A stretch of 64,000 bases of DNA from Mucilaginibacter sp. KACC 22773 (lineage in GTDB: Bacteria > Bacteroidota > Bacteroidia > Sphingobacteriales > Sphingobacteriaceae): the NCBI RefSeq assembly GCF_028736215.1, contig NZ_CP117883.1:5518001-5582000 (forward strand), written 5' to 3'. Within the stretch, counting starts at the first letter, position 1; each line of letters opens with the position of its first letter. Shown piece by piece: positions 36,625-46,500 of the stretch. The notes beneath the pieces are model-generated. The model did no database searches. It was not told the DNA's origin and was given only the letters and a program-made list of their open reading frames with translations. Position numbers and translations under genes: made by a program.

Positions 36625-38019
36625 ATGATCATGAGTAACAAAAAAAACCAGATGAACAGTTTAATTCTATTTATAATGCTAATAGGCTCGCTACTGGGCT
36701 GCGGCAAAAAATCAGATCCCACACCCGATCCGCCGGTAAATCCGGTCAATACAGATCCGGCGCAATATGGTACCCCTTTTAGCGGCGTACCCGCAACCAA
36801 AGATATTGTGATGTATGAGGTGAATTTAAAAACTTACTCGCCGGTTGGCCTGAGCAGTGCCATGGCTCGTTTAGATTCTATCAAAGCGCTTGGCGTTAAC
36901 GTGGTATGGCTAATGCCAACCTACCCGGTAGGCGTTTTGAAAGCTTCAGGATCACCCTATGCAGTTAAAGATTATACGGCCGTAAACGCCGATTTTGGCA
37001 CACTGGATGACTTGCGGGCTTATGTTGCCAAAGCCCATGCGCTGGGAATAGCCGTTATATTGGATTGGGTAGCTAACCACACCTCTTGGGATAATGCATG
37101 GATCCAGAATAAAGACTGGTACCAGCAGGATGCATCGGGCAATATCATTATTCCGCCAGGCACAAACTACGCTGATGTTGCCGCGCTAAATTACAACAAC
37201 ACCAGCATGCGTGCCGCCATGATTAAGGCCATGAAATACTGGGTGTACACAGCCAACATCGACGGCTACCGCTGCGATTTTGCCGATAATATTCCTAATG
37301 ATTTCTGGGTTCAGGCAATAGATACTTTAAATAAAATTACCACCCATAAACTGATCTATTTAGCCGAGGGCACCAAAGGCCCCGAAATAAGCGCCGGTTT
37401 CCAGATGAATTTCGCTTTCAGCTATTACGGTACGCTTAAAAATCTTTTTGCAGGTACATCCAGCCCATCGGCCCTGTTCTCAACAAACACTGCCGAAAAA
37501 GCTTCGTTACCGACCAATGGTATTAAGTTAAGGTATATTACCAACCATGATAATGCCTCGTCAGATGGCAGCACCATCAGCGAGTATAAAGGCAAGCAGG
37601 GTGCGCTGGCCGCGTTTGTTTTGGCAGCCTATATGGATGGTGTGCCATTGATATACAGCAGCCAGGAAGTTGGCTATCCAAATTCCATCAACTTTTTTAA
37701 CAACGTAACGGTAGATTATACCGCCAACCCGGACATGATTGCCGAATACAAAAAGATTATCGCCTTCCGCCAGGCACACGAGGCTGTTAAAACGGGCACT
37801 TTGACGGATTATAATGATAATGATATTGTGTCGTTCGAGAAAAAGACAGCAGCGGATGATGTGTTGGTGCTGGTAAATTCAAAAAACAGCAGCGTTACCT
37901 ACGCTGTTCCGGCAGCCCTGCAAGGTACCACCTGGACAAACGGCTTCACCAAAGCAAATATCACGTTAGGTGCCCAGCTTATTATTCAGCCATATCAATA
38001 CCTGGCGCTAAAAAAATAG
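36625..38019 (+). CDS. GH13 alpha-amylase family lipoprotein
   Basis: I prefer the ATG at 36625, seven bases after an AAGGAAG ribosome-binding sequence (36611-36617); a GTG at 36619 is too close to it. The product has 464 residues with a lipobox LLGC (Cys26) and a Pro-rich linker, so it is probably displayed at the cell surface like SusG. The GH13 catalytic residues are Asp218 (YRCDFAD), Glu248 (YLAEGTKG) and Asp309 (TNHDN), and VVWLMPTYPVG marks the second strand region. It should cut starch or maltodextrin into pieces for SusC. It is the last gene of the locus, ahead of a strong terminator. Confidence 0.92.
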   Translation: MIMSNKKNQMNSLILFIMLIGSLLGCGKKSDPTPDPPVNPVNTDPAQYGTPFSGVPATKDIVMYEVNLKTYSPVGLSSAMARLDSIKALGVNVVWLMPTYPVGVLKASGSPYAVKDYTAVNADFGTLDDLRAYVAKAHALGIAVILDWVANHTSWDNAWIQNKDWYQQDASGNIIIPPGTNYADVAALNYNNTSMRAAMIKAMKYWVYTANIDGYRCDFADNIPNDFWVQAIDTLNKITTHKLIYLAEGTKGPEISAGFQMNFAFSYYGTLKNLFAGTSSPSALFSTNTAEKASLPTNGIKLRYITNHDNASSDGSTISEYKGKQGALAAFVLAAYMDGVPLIYSSQEVGYPNSINFFNNVTVDYTANPDMIAEYKKIIAFRQAHEAVKTGTLTDYNDNDIVSFEKKTAADDVLVLVNSKNSSVTYAVPAALQGTTWTNGFTKANITLGAQLIIQPYQYLALKK

Positions 38020-38077
38020 CTTCTTGTTTACTTTTTATATAAAAGGGGCAGCTTGGTCTCTGGTCTCTTTTGGGTTT

Positions 38078-38111
38078 GTAAATCACCGCGGGATGCGGTG
38101 ATTTACTTTTT
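38078..38111 (+). terminator. Rho-independent terminator of the sus-like locus
   Basis: A perfect 12-bp stem, GTAAATCACCGC (38078-38089) with GCGGTGATTTAC (38095-38106), has a 5-nt loop and is followed by TTTTT. It lies 58 nt after the GH13 stop codon and before the convergent SDR gene. Confidence 0.9.
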
Positions 38112-38163
38112 AAGCGCAATTTGTTCCGCCTATCTGGCCTGAAACCTAACCGTTGTTCTTGAA

Positions 38164-38916
38164 TTACAACAACCCACCGGCAACTGTGATTCTTTCGCCT
38201 GTTACCCAACCTGCATCGTCAGAAGCCAGGAATACCGCAACTTTTGCAATATCTTCCGGCCGACCCGTGCGACCCAACGGCGTGTTGGCAACCATTTGTT
38301 TCTCCAAATCGCCTCCAATTATACCCGCACTACGTGTACCTTCCGTTTCGGTAACGCCGGGGGCAATAGTATTTACCCGTATTTTTCGTCCACCTAACTC
38401 TTTGGCCAATAGTTTTGTCATGGTATCAACGGCTGCTTTTGCCGCGCAATACACCACCAGGCCGGGCATGGGATTTTGGCTTACTGTCGAGCTGATGTTT
38501 ATAATACTACCACCCTCCTCACCAAACAGGGCTACCGCGCTTTGGGTGCACAACAAATTACCCAGCACATGCGTGTTATATTGTGCATGAAAACTATCTT
38601 CGGTAACGGCCTCTAAGGGCTCAAAAGTAAAAACGCCGGCATTATTTACCACGATATCCAGCCTGTCAAACGCTGTTTTTGTTTCGGCAAACAACCTTTT
38701 CACATCTGCTGACCGTGTTATATCGCTCTGGACAGCGATGGCGACGCCACCATCTTTTGTTATTTCATCAACCACTTTATCAGCATCAGCCTTAGCTGAT
38801 GCATAATTGACCACAACTTTTGCACCCGCTTTTGCAAATGCTTTTGCAATTCCGGCACCAATTCCTTTTGATGCACCTGTAACCACCGCAACTTTATCTT
38901 TTAACTTTAAGTCCAT
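38164..38916 (-). CDS. SDR-family oxidoreductase
   Basis: With the ATG at 38916 (MDLKLKDKVAVVTG) the product has 250 residues; the longer frame adds eight. It is a classical short-chain dehydrogenase with the cofactor loop TGASKGIG, NNAG, the catalytic Ser in INISSTVS and YCAAK for Tyr and Lys. It resembles 3-oxoacyl reductases and glucose dehydrogenases and probably uses NADP(H), since VVNYASAKAD lacks the acidic residue that selects NAD. The substrate is unknown. The gene is divergent from an HxlR regulator, and its candidate promoter overlaps an inverted repeat, so repression by that regulator is likely. Confidence 0.88.
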   Translation of the reverse strand: MDLKLKDKVAVVTGASKGIGAGIAKAFAKAGAKVVVNYASAKADADKVVDEITKDGGVAIAVQSDITRSADVKRLFAETKTAFDRLDIVVNNAGVFTFEPLEAVTEDSFHAQYNTHVLGNLLCTQSAVALFGEEGGSIINISSTVSQNPMPGLVVYCAAKAAVDTMTKLLAKELGGRKIRVNTIAPGVTETEGTRSAGIIGGDLEKQMVANTPLGRTGRPEDIAKVAVFLASDDAGWVTGERITVAGGLL

Positions 38917-38937
38917 TTTATTGCTTTTAATGAGCTG

Positions 38938-38968
38938 CAATACTAATATATTTGTATACTTTTGGCAA
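38938..38968 (-). promoter_or_regulatory. Candidate promoter of the SDR gene
   Basis: On the minus strand TTG (complement of 38966-38968) is followed after 20 nt by TAGTATTG (complement of 38938-38945), one mismatch from TAnnTTTG. It is 22 nt upstream of the SDR start codon. Confidence 0.4.
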
Positions 38969-39009
38969 GTATGTACTTATTTGTATGTTATATACCAAAA
39001 AGTATGTAT
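38956..39009. promoter_or_regulatory. Inverted/direct repeats, candidate HxlR operator
   Basis: ATACTTTTGG (38956-38965) is complementary, with one extra base, to CCAAAAAGTAT (38995-39005). AGTATGTA also occurs directly repeated at 38968-38975 and 39001-39008, 33 nt or about three helical turns apart. The region lies between the divergent SDR and HxlR genes. Confidence 0.45.
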
Positions 39010-39041
39010 AATTGATTATCAATATTTTATATAAAATAAAA

Positions 39042-39395
39042 ATGAAAAATAAACGCGAAATCCCTGAGCAAATCCAGAATTGTGGCGTTGAATATGCGTT
39101 TAAACGCATCGGCGGAAAATATAAGGCGAGGATTTTATGGTATTTACACTCAAAAACTGTACTGCGCTACGGCGAACTAACCCGTACTTTGCCCGATATT
39201 ACCACCAAAATGCTTACCCAGACTTTAAGGGAATTGGAAGACGATAAATTAATAACACGGAAAATGTATCACGAAGTGCCACCCAAAGTAGAATATTCGG
39301 TGAGCGAGACAGGGCGGGAATTAATTCCGTTTATTGAGCATTTACACAATTGGGGTAAAAAACAATTGCAAAATGAATTATTGGCAAACCAATAA
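39042..39395 (+). CDS. HxlR family transcriptional regulator
   Basis: The ATG at 39042 (MKNKREIPEQIQNCGVEYAF) gives 117 residues, normal for the family; the longer frame adds ten. A winged helix is evident with the usual GGKYKARILWYL start, RYGELTRTLPDITTKMLTQTLRELEDDKLITR recognition region, and the PPKVEYSVSETGREL wing. The Cys near the N-terminus (QNCG) is common in HxlR proteins, some of which sense aldehydes or electrophiles. Divergent placement beside the SDR oxidoreductase suggests it controls that gene and itself. Confidence 0.9.
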   Translation: MKNKREIPEQIQNCGVEYAFKRIGGKYKARILWYLHSKTVLRYGELTRTLPDITTKMLTQTLRELEDDKLITRKMYHEVPPKVEYSVSETGRELIPFIEHLHNWGKKQLQNELLANQ

Positions 39396-39438
39396 TAAAC
39401 AATAAAAATATACAATAAAGGCTCTTAAAAAAATGCCC

Positions 39439-39482
39439 CCGGCGTAATGGCTTAATCGTGGTACTTTAAACCATTACGCCGG
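39439..39482. terminator. Inverted repeat between convergent HxlR and OsmC genes
   Basis: A perfect 12-bp inverted repeat (CCGGCGTAATGG and its complement) encloses 20 nt. On the minus strand a T-run follows a few bases later. It could serve as a terminator for the OsmC gene, or both genes. Confidence 0.45.
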
Positions 39483-39556
39483 AAATTAAAACATTCCTCA
39501 ATCTTTTTATTACACGGATATGTGTTTCTCCGTTCAGAAGCTAAACACAATTTACC

Positions 39557-40027
39557 TCAGCTCTCCACCCTATACTCCGGCTGGTTCAAAACCGGGAATT
39601 TAACCGAGTTGGCTATGAAGCACAATTTGTTGGCCTCGTGGTGCAGTTCATCCGCCCTGGCCTGCATGATGGCTTCTTTAAGGGTGATCATCGGCTTTAA
39701 TATTACTTCGGTAAAATAACCGCCGCCGTCGCTGGTTTCAACCATCGTACCTTCTGCCCTATCTTCATACGCGGTTACCACCACACCCGCCACCGAACAC
39801 AAGTGCAGGTACCACAACATGTGGCAGGCAGCTATCGATGCAAGCAACAGGTCTTCGGGACTATAACGGGATTTATCCCCCCTGAAATTTGGATCTGACG
39901 AACCTGAAATATCCTGCTTACCATCAATGCTGATGGTGTGGGCACGTTCATATGATCTATAATCTTTGGTTCCAGCGCCCGTATTACCTGTCCAGGTGAT
40001 GGTGGTTTTATAATGATGATCTTTCAT
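39557..40027 (-). CDS. OsmC family peroxiredoxin
   Basis: 156 residues. The pattern RYSPEDLLLASIAACHMLWYLHLC and a second Cys in ANKLCFIANSVKFPV mark the two redox cysteines of the OsmC/Ohr fold. Proteins of this group reduce organic hydroperoxides in the cytoplasm. The central sequence and the DDG-like acidic stretches fit the OsmC subgroup rather than Ohr. It stands just downstream of an aldo-keto reductase gene on the same strand (40 nt gap), so the two may be co-expressed in detoxification of reactive carbonyls and peroxides. Confidence 0.87.
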   Translation of the reverse strand: MKDHHYKTTITWTGNTGAGTKDYRSYERAHTISIDGKQDISGSSDPNFRGDKSRYSPEDLLLASIAACHMLWYLHLCSVAGVVVTAYEDRAEGTMVETSDGGGYFTEVILKPMITLKEAIMQARADELHHEANKLCFIANSVKFPVLNQPEYRVES

Positions 40028-40067
40028 GATCTAATATCACCATAAAAATAAACACCATTAAATAAAA

Positions 40068-41075
<1,008 letters not shown>

Positions 41076-41173
41076 AGGTATTATGTTTTTGTTGATACAA
41101 ATTTAAACAACCTGCAAAGCGATGCGGTTATAAGTATCAAACTAAATATTACAAAATTCAAACAGCTAACGCT

Positions 41174-41206
41174 AAGTCAAAAGTATTTAGTTGCAAGTCT
41201 CAAGTC
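41174..41206. repeat. GTCAAAAGT/AAGTCTCAAGTC word repeat
   Basis: GTCAAAAGT and AAGTCTCAAGTC stand close together here, upstream of the aldo/keto reductase. The same words in near-identical form lie at 960-989. The copies are short and diverged. Confidence 0.4.
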
Positions 41207-41297
41207 ATTTTCGCTTGTTGCTTACTTCCGACTCAAACCACCAATCAACCACAACAAGGCGTTTAAAAACCTTGCTTTTGCCAAAAATTCTTGACCC

Positions 41298-41338
41298 AAA
41301 AAAAACGCGACCAGGCAAAGCCCGATCGCGTTTTTTTT
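41298..41338 (-). terminator. Terminator of rplY
   Basis: CGCGA (41306-41310) pairs with TCGCG (41326-41330), with an inner GGC/GCC. A-runs and T-runs of about eight bases flank the stem, so it can act in both directions. It lies 16 nt from the rplY stop. Confidence 0.7.
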
Positions 41339-41353
41339 ACCAGGAGGTAAAAA

Positions 41354-41938
41354 TTATTTTTTACCTGAAGCAGCTTCCTGCTCAGCCTGACGTAATGCAC
41401 GTGAAGTAGTTACAGATACGATAGTATCTTCCTGTGCATTGGTAATAGTTAAGTTTGGCAATTTAATTTCGGCCACTTTTACTGATTTACCAACTTCCAA
41501 AGCTGCAATACTTACTTCAATAGCATCTAAATGATCTTTAGGTAATGCTTTGATGCGCAGTTTCCTTAGTTTTTGAACTAATTTACCACCCACTTTAACA
41601 CCTGGCGAAGTTCCGGTTAATTTAACAGGGATCTCGATAGTGATAGGCTTTTTCTCGTCAAGCAATAAAAAGTCTACGTGGATAATTTGTTCAGTTAAAG
41701 GGTGAAACTGCAAATCTTTAATAATAGCCTGTGATTTAACACCAGCAACGTCAAGATCGATGAAATGAACAACCGGAGTGTAAACTACGGCTCTCAAATC
41801 AGCTGCGGACACTGAAAAGTGGGTTTGGGTTGGCCCACCGTAAAGTACTGCAGGCACTAAGCCTTGGTAACGCAGTTCTTTAGCGTCTCTTTTCCCTACG
41901 TTCTCTCTTGGAGAACCGCTAATAGCAATTGATTTCAT
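41354..41938 (-). CDS. rplY: 50S ribosomal protein L25/Ctc
   Basis: 194 residues with the N-terminal L25 domain (about 1-90, REGVGKRDAKELR-like opening, LVPAVLYGG) and the C-terminal CTC/TL5 domain (to about 185). The long two-domain form is usual outside Enterobacteria. It binds 5S rRNA in the large ribosomal subunit. The gene follows prs in the same direction, a pairing conserved in Bacteroidota and other phyla, with a 243-nt gap full of word repeats between. A terminator follows. Confidence 0.95.
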   Translation of the reverse strand: MKSIAISGSPRENVGKRDAKELRYQGLVPAVLYGGPTQTHFSVSAADLRAVVYTPVVHFIDLDVAGVKSQAIIKDLQFHPLTEQIIHVDFLLLDEKKPITIEIPVKLTGTSPGVKVGGKLVQKLRKLRIKALPKDHLDAIEVSIAALEVGKSVKVAEIKLPNLTITNAQEDTIVSVTTSRALRQAEQEAASGKK

Positions 41939-41961
41939 TGTTTTTTATTTTATTATTTATT

Positions 41962-42174
41962 GTTAGTTCATGGTTCATAGATCATTGTTATGGCCTAATC
42001 CGCACAAGGTCTTCTTTTAGTTCATAGATCATTGTTCATGGTCTAATCCGCACAAATTTTATTTTCGTTCATGGTTCATAAGTCATTGTTCATAGCCTAA
42101 TCCTTATAAGTTCTTCGTTCTTTTCAATCCCTATAGTTAATGTTTTACTATGAACCATCAACTATGAACCATCA
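41962..42174. repeat. TTCATGG/TTCATAG word array between prs and rplY
   Basis: Three diverged direct repeats contain GTTCATGGTTCATAGATCATT-like words and end in CTAATCCGCACAA (41995-42007 and 42043-42055) or CTAATCCTTATAA (42097-42109). Two perfect tandem 14-mers, ACTATGAACCATCA, at 42147-42160 and 42161-42174, give the inverted arm. The whole region would be in the mRNA if prs and rplY are co-transcribed. Confidence 0.75.
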
Positions 42175-42181
42175 GCCGCAA

Positions 42182-43126
42182 TCAATCTACCCTAAACAAC
42201 TGGCTTATCGAGCCGTGTTCATTTACATTGCTTATAGCTTTTGCAAACAATTCGGCAGTTGATAGTACTTTTATTTTAGGGCTTTCGTATTTCAATGGTA
42301 TGGTGTCGGTAACTATTAGTTCGGTTAACACCGAGTTTTCGATAGTTTCGTAAGCTTTACCAGATAATACGGGGTGTGTACAAACCGCGCGTACGCTGCG
42401 TGCACCACGTTCCATAATTAAGCCTGCTGCTTTGGCCAGCGTGCCGGCTGTATCGCAAATATCATCAATCAATACAATGTCCTGGTCGGTTACGTCGCCA
42501 ATCAATGTCATCGATTCAATCTCGTTGGCACGTTTACGACGTTTATCGCAAATTACAACCTCGGCATTAAAAAATTTAGCAAAGCTGCGCGCCCTGTATG
42601 AGCCCCCCATATCAGGCGATGCAATGGTTAAATTACCAAGACCAAGGCTTTTAATGTACGGCACAAAAATGATAGAAGCATCCAGGTGATCAACCGGAAC
42701 ATCAAAAAATCCCTGTATCTGCGCTGCGTGCAAATCCATGGTCATGATGCGGTTAATACCGGCTGCCACCAATAAATTGGCTACCAGTTTTGCGCTTATA
42801 GCTACGCGGGGTTTATCTTTCCTGTCCTGGCGTGCCAAACCAAAATACGGGATAACGGCGTTTACATAATGTGACGATGCACGGCGTGCGGCATCAATCA
42901 TCATCAGCAATTCCATCAGGTTATCAGTAGGCTGGTGGGTACTTTGTATCAGGAATACATCGCATCCCCTTACAGTTTCATTAAAATGTGGTTGAAATTC
43001 GCCATCACTAAAACGTGAAAGAACTACATCGCCCAATTCGCGGCCATAGGCTTCAGCAATTTTTTGCGCCAGCGCTTTTGAGCCCGAACCTGCAAATAAT
43101 TTAACCGGATTAAATTGTAATGGCAT
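42182..43126 (-). CDS. prs: Ribose-phosphate pyrophosphokinase
   Basis: 314 residues. It makes PRPP from ribose 5-phosphate and ATP for nucleotide, His and Trp synthesis. Diagnostic segments are FSDGEFQPHFNETVRGCDVFLIQST near the N-terminus, RQDRKDKPRVAISAKLVANLL (ATP-binding region), TMDLHAAQIQGFFDVPVDHL and the PRPP loop VLIDDICDTAGTLAKAA. Length is standard for class I enzymes. A candidate promoter lies at 43192-43222, with a word array between it and the start codon. Confidence 0.96.
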   Translation of the reverse strand: MPLQFNPVKLFAGSGSKALAQKIAEAYGRELGDVVLSRFSDGEFQPHFNETVRGCDVFLIQSTHQPTDNLMELLMMIDAARRASSHYVNAVIPYFGLARQDRKDKPRVAISAKLVANLLVAAGINRIMTMDLHAAQIQGFFDVPVDHLDASIIFVPYIKSLGLGNLTIASPDMGGSYRARSFAKFFNAEVVICDKRRKRANEIESMTLIGDVTDQDIVLIDDICDTAGTLAKAAGLIMERGARSVRAVCTHPVLSGKAYETIENSVLTELIVTDTIPLKYESPKIKVLSTAELFAKAISNVNEHGSISQLFRVD

Positions 43127-43132
43127 TTTTTT

Positions 43133-43299
43133 GAATTTTGAATTTCGGATGTCTGATTTCGGATTTGGTTAATTTTCAATTGCTTATCAAGCTAAAATAA
43201 AATAAACCAGGCCCTTAACAACCCCCTAAAATACAATTCGGACCTCGATTTTCTAAAACGGAATAAATCCGAAATCAAAAATTCGAAATCCGAAATTTC
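43133..43299. repeat. GATTTCGGATTT word array, inverted arms
   Basis: The left arm at 43133-43168 repeats GAATTT-CGGAT and GATTTCGGATTT; the right arm at 43265-43299 repeats AAATCCGAAATC and ATTCGAAATCC. TGATTTCGGATTT (43154-43166) and AAATCCGAAATCA (43265-43277) are perfect 13-nt complements. The array lies between tRNA-Gln and prs. Confidence 0.75.
43192..43222 (-). promoter_or_regulatory. Candidate promoter of prs
   Basis: On the minus strand GTTG (complement of 43219-43222) is followed after 19 nt by TATTTTAG (complement of 43192-43199), one mismatch from TAnnTTTG. It would start the mRNA inside the word array at 43133-43299. Confidence 0.35.
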
Positions 43300-43302
43300 T
43301 TG

Positions 43303-43373
43303 TTGCCCGACCAGGATTCGAACCTAGACAAACGGTACCAAAAACCGTCGTACTACCATTATACTATCAGGCA
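43303..43373 (-). tRNA. tRNA-Gln (anticodon TTG)
   Basis: Read on the minus strand, acceptor arms TGCCTGA and TCGGGCA pair over seven bases, ACGGT and ACCGT form the anticodon stem around TTTTGGT, which places TTG at 34-36, and GGTTCGAATCC is the T-loop region. The discriminator is A. CCA is not encoded. It reads CAA and probably CAG Gln codons. Confidence 0.96.
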
Positions 43374-43585
43374 ATCTCCCTGGATGTTTTACTCTCCGAA
43401 AAGGAATGCAAATATAAGACGATTTTTTAACTCTCAAAACAGAATTTGAAAAAAGTATTTACAAGCCTGTTTTACAGCTAAAAACGATTAAAAAGAGTTA
43501 ACGCAAAGCGTTTGGTTTCGGCATCATAATAGTTTTTTGCTAATTTCGGCTCAATTAAGCCTTTTGATATACGAAAGTACCTGAC

Positions 43586-46500
43586 ATGAACTACACTAAG
43601 ATCAACAATATTTTTGGCTGGATAGCCGGTATTATCGCTACCATTACCTACATTTTAACACTTGAACCATCGGCCAGCTTTTGGGATTGTGGCGAATTTA
43701 TAGCTTGTATCTTCCGCATGCAGGTAGCTCATCAACCGGGAGCGCCTTTGTTTACCATGATAGGTAAAGTATTTACACTGTTATCTATGGGCGATAATAC
43801 CAAGGTTGCCTACTGGGCCAATATGGCCTCGGCATTGGCCAGCGGCGCAACTATCCTGTTTTTATTCTGGACGGTTACCGCGCTTGCTAAAAAAATACTG
43901 GTAAAAAAAGCCGAAGATATTAATATCGCCAGCCTGATTATCATTATAGGTTCTGGTTTGGTTGGTGCTTTGGCCTATGCTTGGTCAGATACGTTTTGGT
44001 TTTCGGCAGTTGAATCTGAAGTTTACGCGCAATCATCTTTATGTACAGCCATCGTTTTTTGGGCTATACTAAAATGGGATGCCCATGCTGATGAACCCAA
44101 CGCCAACCGCTGGATTGTTTTTATTGCCTACATCATGGGCTTATCAATAGGCATCCACCTGTTAAACCTGCTGGTAATACCGGCAATAGCGTTAGTAATC
44201 TATTTCCGCAAGGCAAAAGCCATAACCGCCCAGGGCACGCTACTGGCATTTTTTGCGGGTGTGGTATCGGTAGCTTTTGTGTTATGGGGCGTTATCCAGT
44301 TTACAGTTAAAGGCGCGGCCTTCTCCGATCTGCTTTTTGTAAACACCCTGGGTATGGGCTTCGGCAGCGGTGCTATTGCTTTTTTTGCATTATTGATAGG
44401 CACCATTGCTTTTGGCATTTATTATACTATTAAACAATCGCAGCTTGCCATTATAGCTTCGGCGGTATGTTTTATATTGGCGCTGGGTATTAGTACCGGC
44501 ATTATTGGTGCACTTATTGGCATAGGTATTTTGGCCTTGTTGGAGTACGTGATTAAAATTCGTGAAAAACGTTTTGCTCTCAATAGCTTTTTTGTGTGCC
44601 TGTTGTTCATACTGTTTGGCTACAGTTCATTTGTAATGATAGTAGTACGCGCCAAGGCCGACCCGAACCTGAATAACAGCGATCCGCAGGATGCTTTTGC
44701 ACTCAACAGCTACTTAAACCGCGATCAGTACGGCGATACGCCTTTATTATACGGCCAATTTTTTGACTCTACGCCTACCGAGCAAACCGAAGGCGCTAAA
44801 ATTTACCGCCGCGGCAAAACACAGTACGAGGTTGCCGGCAAAAAACTAACAACTGTTTATGATCGCAACACCATTTTCCCACGGATGTTTAGCGATAAGG
44901 GAGGCCATGCACAATTTTACCGCGCATGGAGCAAGCTGGCCGAAGGCGAAAAACCAACATTTGCTACCAACCTGGGCTTCTTTGGCACCTGGCAGGTTAA
45001 CCAGATGTATACCCGCTATTTCCTGTGGAATTTTGTTGGCCGTACTAATGATCTTGACGGCCAAACCAGCAACAGCGGCGCAGATGGCAACTGGATAAGC
45101 GGCTGGAATTTTAACAAGCCTTTGCCTGCCGAGGTTACCCAAAGCAAAAGCTATAACCGCCTTTACTTTTTACCGTTGATAATTGGCCTGGTGGGCTTAT
45201 TCTTCCACTTTAAAAACGACCAGCGAAACGCCGGTGTGGTTTTGGTACTATTCTTTTTTACCGGCCTTGCCATTGTACTTTACCTAAACCAGGATCCTTT
45301 ACAGCCACGTGAACGTGATTATGCCTACGCAGGATCATTTTACGCTTTTGCAATTTGGATAGGGCTTGGTGTTATGGGCGTAGCCGAGCTTTTAAGGAAG
45401 GTAGTTAATGCCAAAACCAGCGGCATTATTGCTACCGTGGTTTGTTTATTAGCCGCTCCCATACTAATGGCCAGCCAGGAGTGGGACGATCATAACCGGT
45501 CGACCAAGCTCACGCCGCATGATATGGCCTATAACTACCTTAACTCCTGCGCGCCAAATGCTATTTTGTTTACTTATGCCGACAATGACACCTACCCGCT
45601 TTGGTATATACAGGAAGTTGAAAACGTAAGGCCCGATGTACGCATCGTGAATTTAAGCTTACTGGGTACCGATTGGTATATCCGCGGCATGAAACATAAG
45701 ATGAACCAATCGGAGCCTTTGCCTATTACTATGCCCGACGATAAATTTAAAGCGGGTGTGCGCGATGTGGTTTATTTAAGCGATAAAAACCTGCCAGGCT
45801 CAACCGAGTTAAAGGATGTTTTTGATTTTATTACTTCGGATGATAAAGCTACCATGGCTGAGTATGGCAATGGCGATATAGGCAACTACTTGCCAACCAA
45901 AAAATTCAAAATAACGGTTAATGCAGACGATGTGGTTAAAACCGGAACAGTGCCTGCCGCCCAAAAGGACCAGATAGCGCCCGAAATGGATTGGACATTT
46001 AACGGCAAATACGTAACCAAGGATATTTTGGCTATGATGGATATTTTGGCCCACAATAACTGGAAAAGGCCGATTTACTTTGCTACCACCGTACCCGATG
46101 AAAACCTGATAGGCCTTGGCAAATATTTATATAGCGAAGGTTTTGCAAACCGCCTTATGCCATTAAAGGTAGATACTGCAGCAAACGCGGCCGATTTGAT
46201 TAACACCCCGGTAATGTACTATAACATGATGACACAATACAAATGGGGCAACATGAAAACGGCCAGCTATCTTGATCATGAATCAAACACCATGTTTTAT
46301 CCACTGATCTCGAGGTTATACTCCAGCCTGGCCGATAACCTGTTAAAAGAAGGAAAAACCGACCTGGCTAAAAACGCGTTAAAAAAATACGACGAGGTAA
46401 TGCCGGAGACCATCCCAAATACCGAGATAGCCATCCGCAAATATTACCTGATTGAAACCGCCTATCGCCTGGGCGAAACCCAAATGGCCAACAAACTGGC

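Noticed and set aside
41962-42174. Possible CRISPR-like or spacer-bearing repeats
   Set aside because: The three repeat units are diverged, of unequal period (48 and 54 nt) and themselves built of short words; there are no unique spacers.
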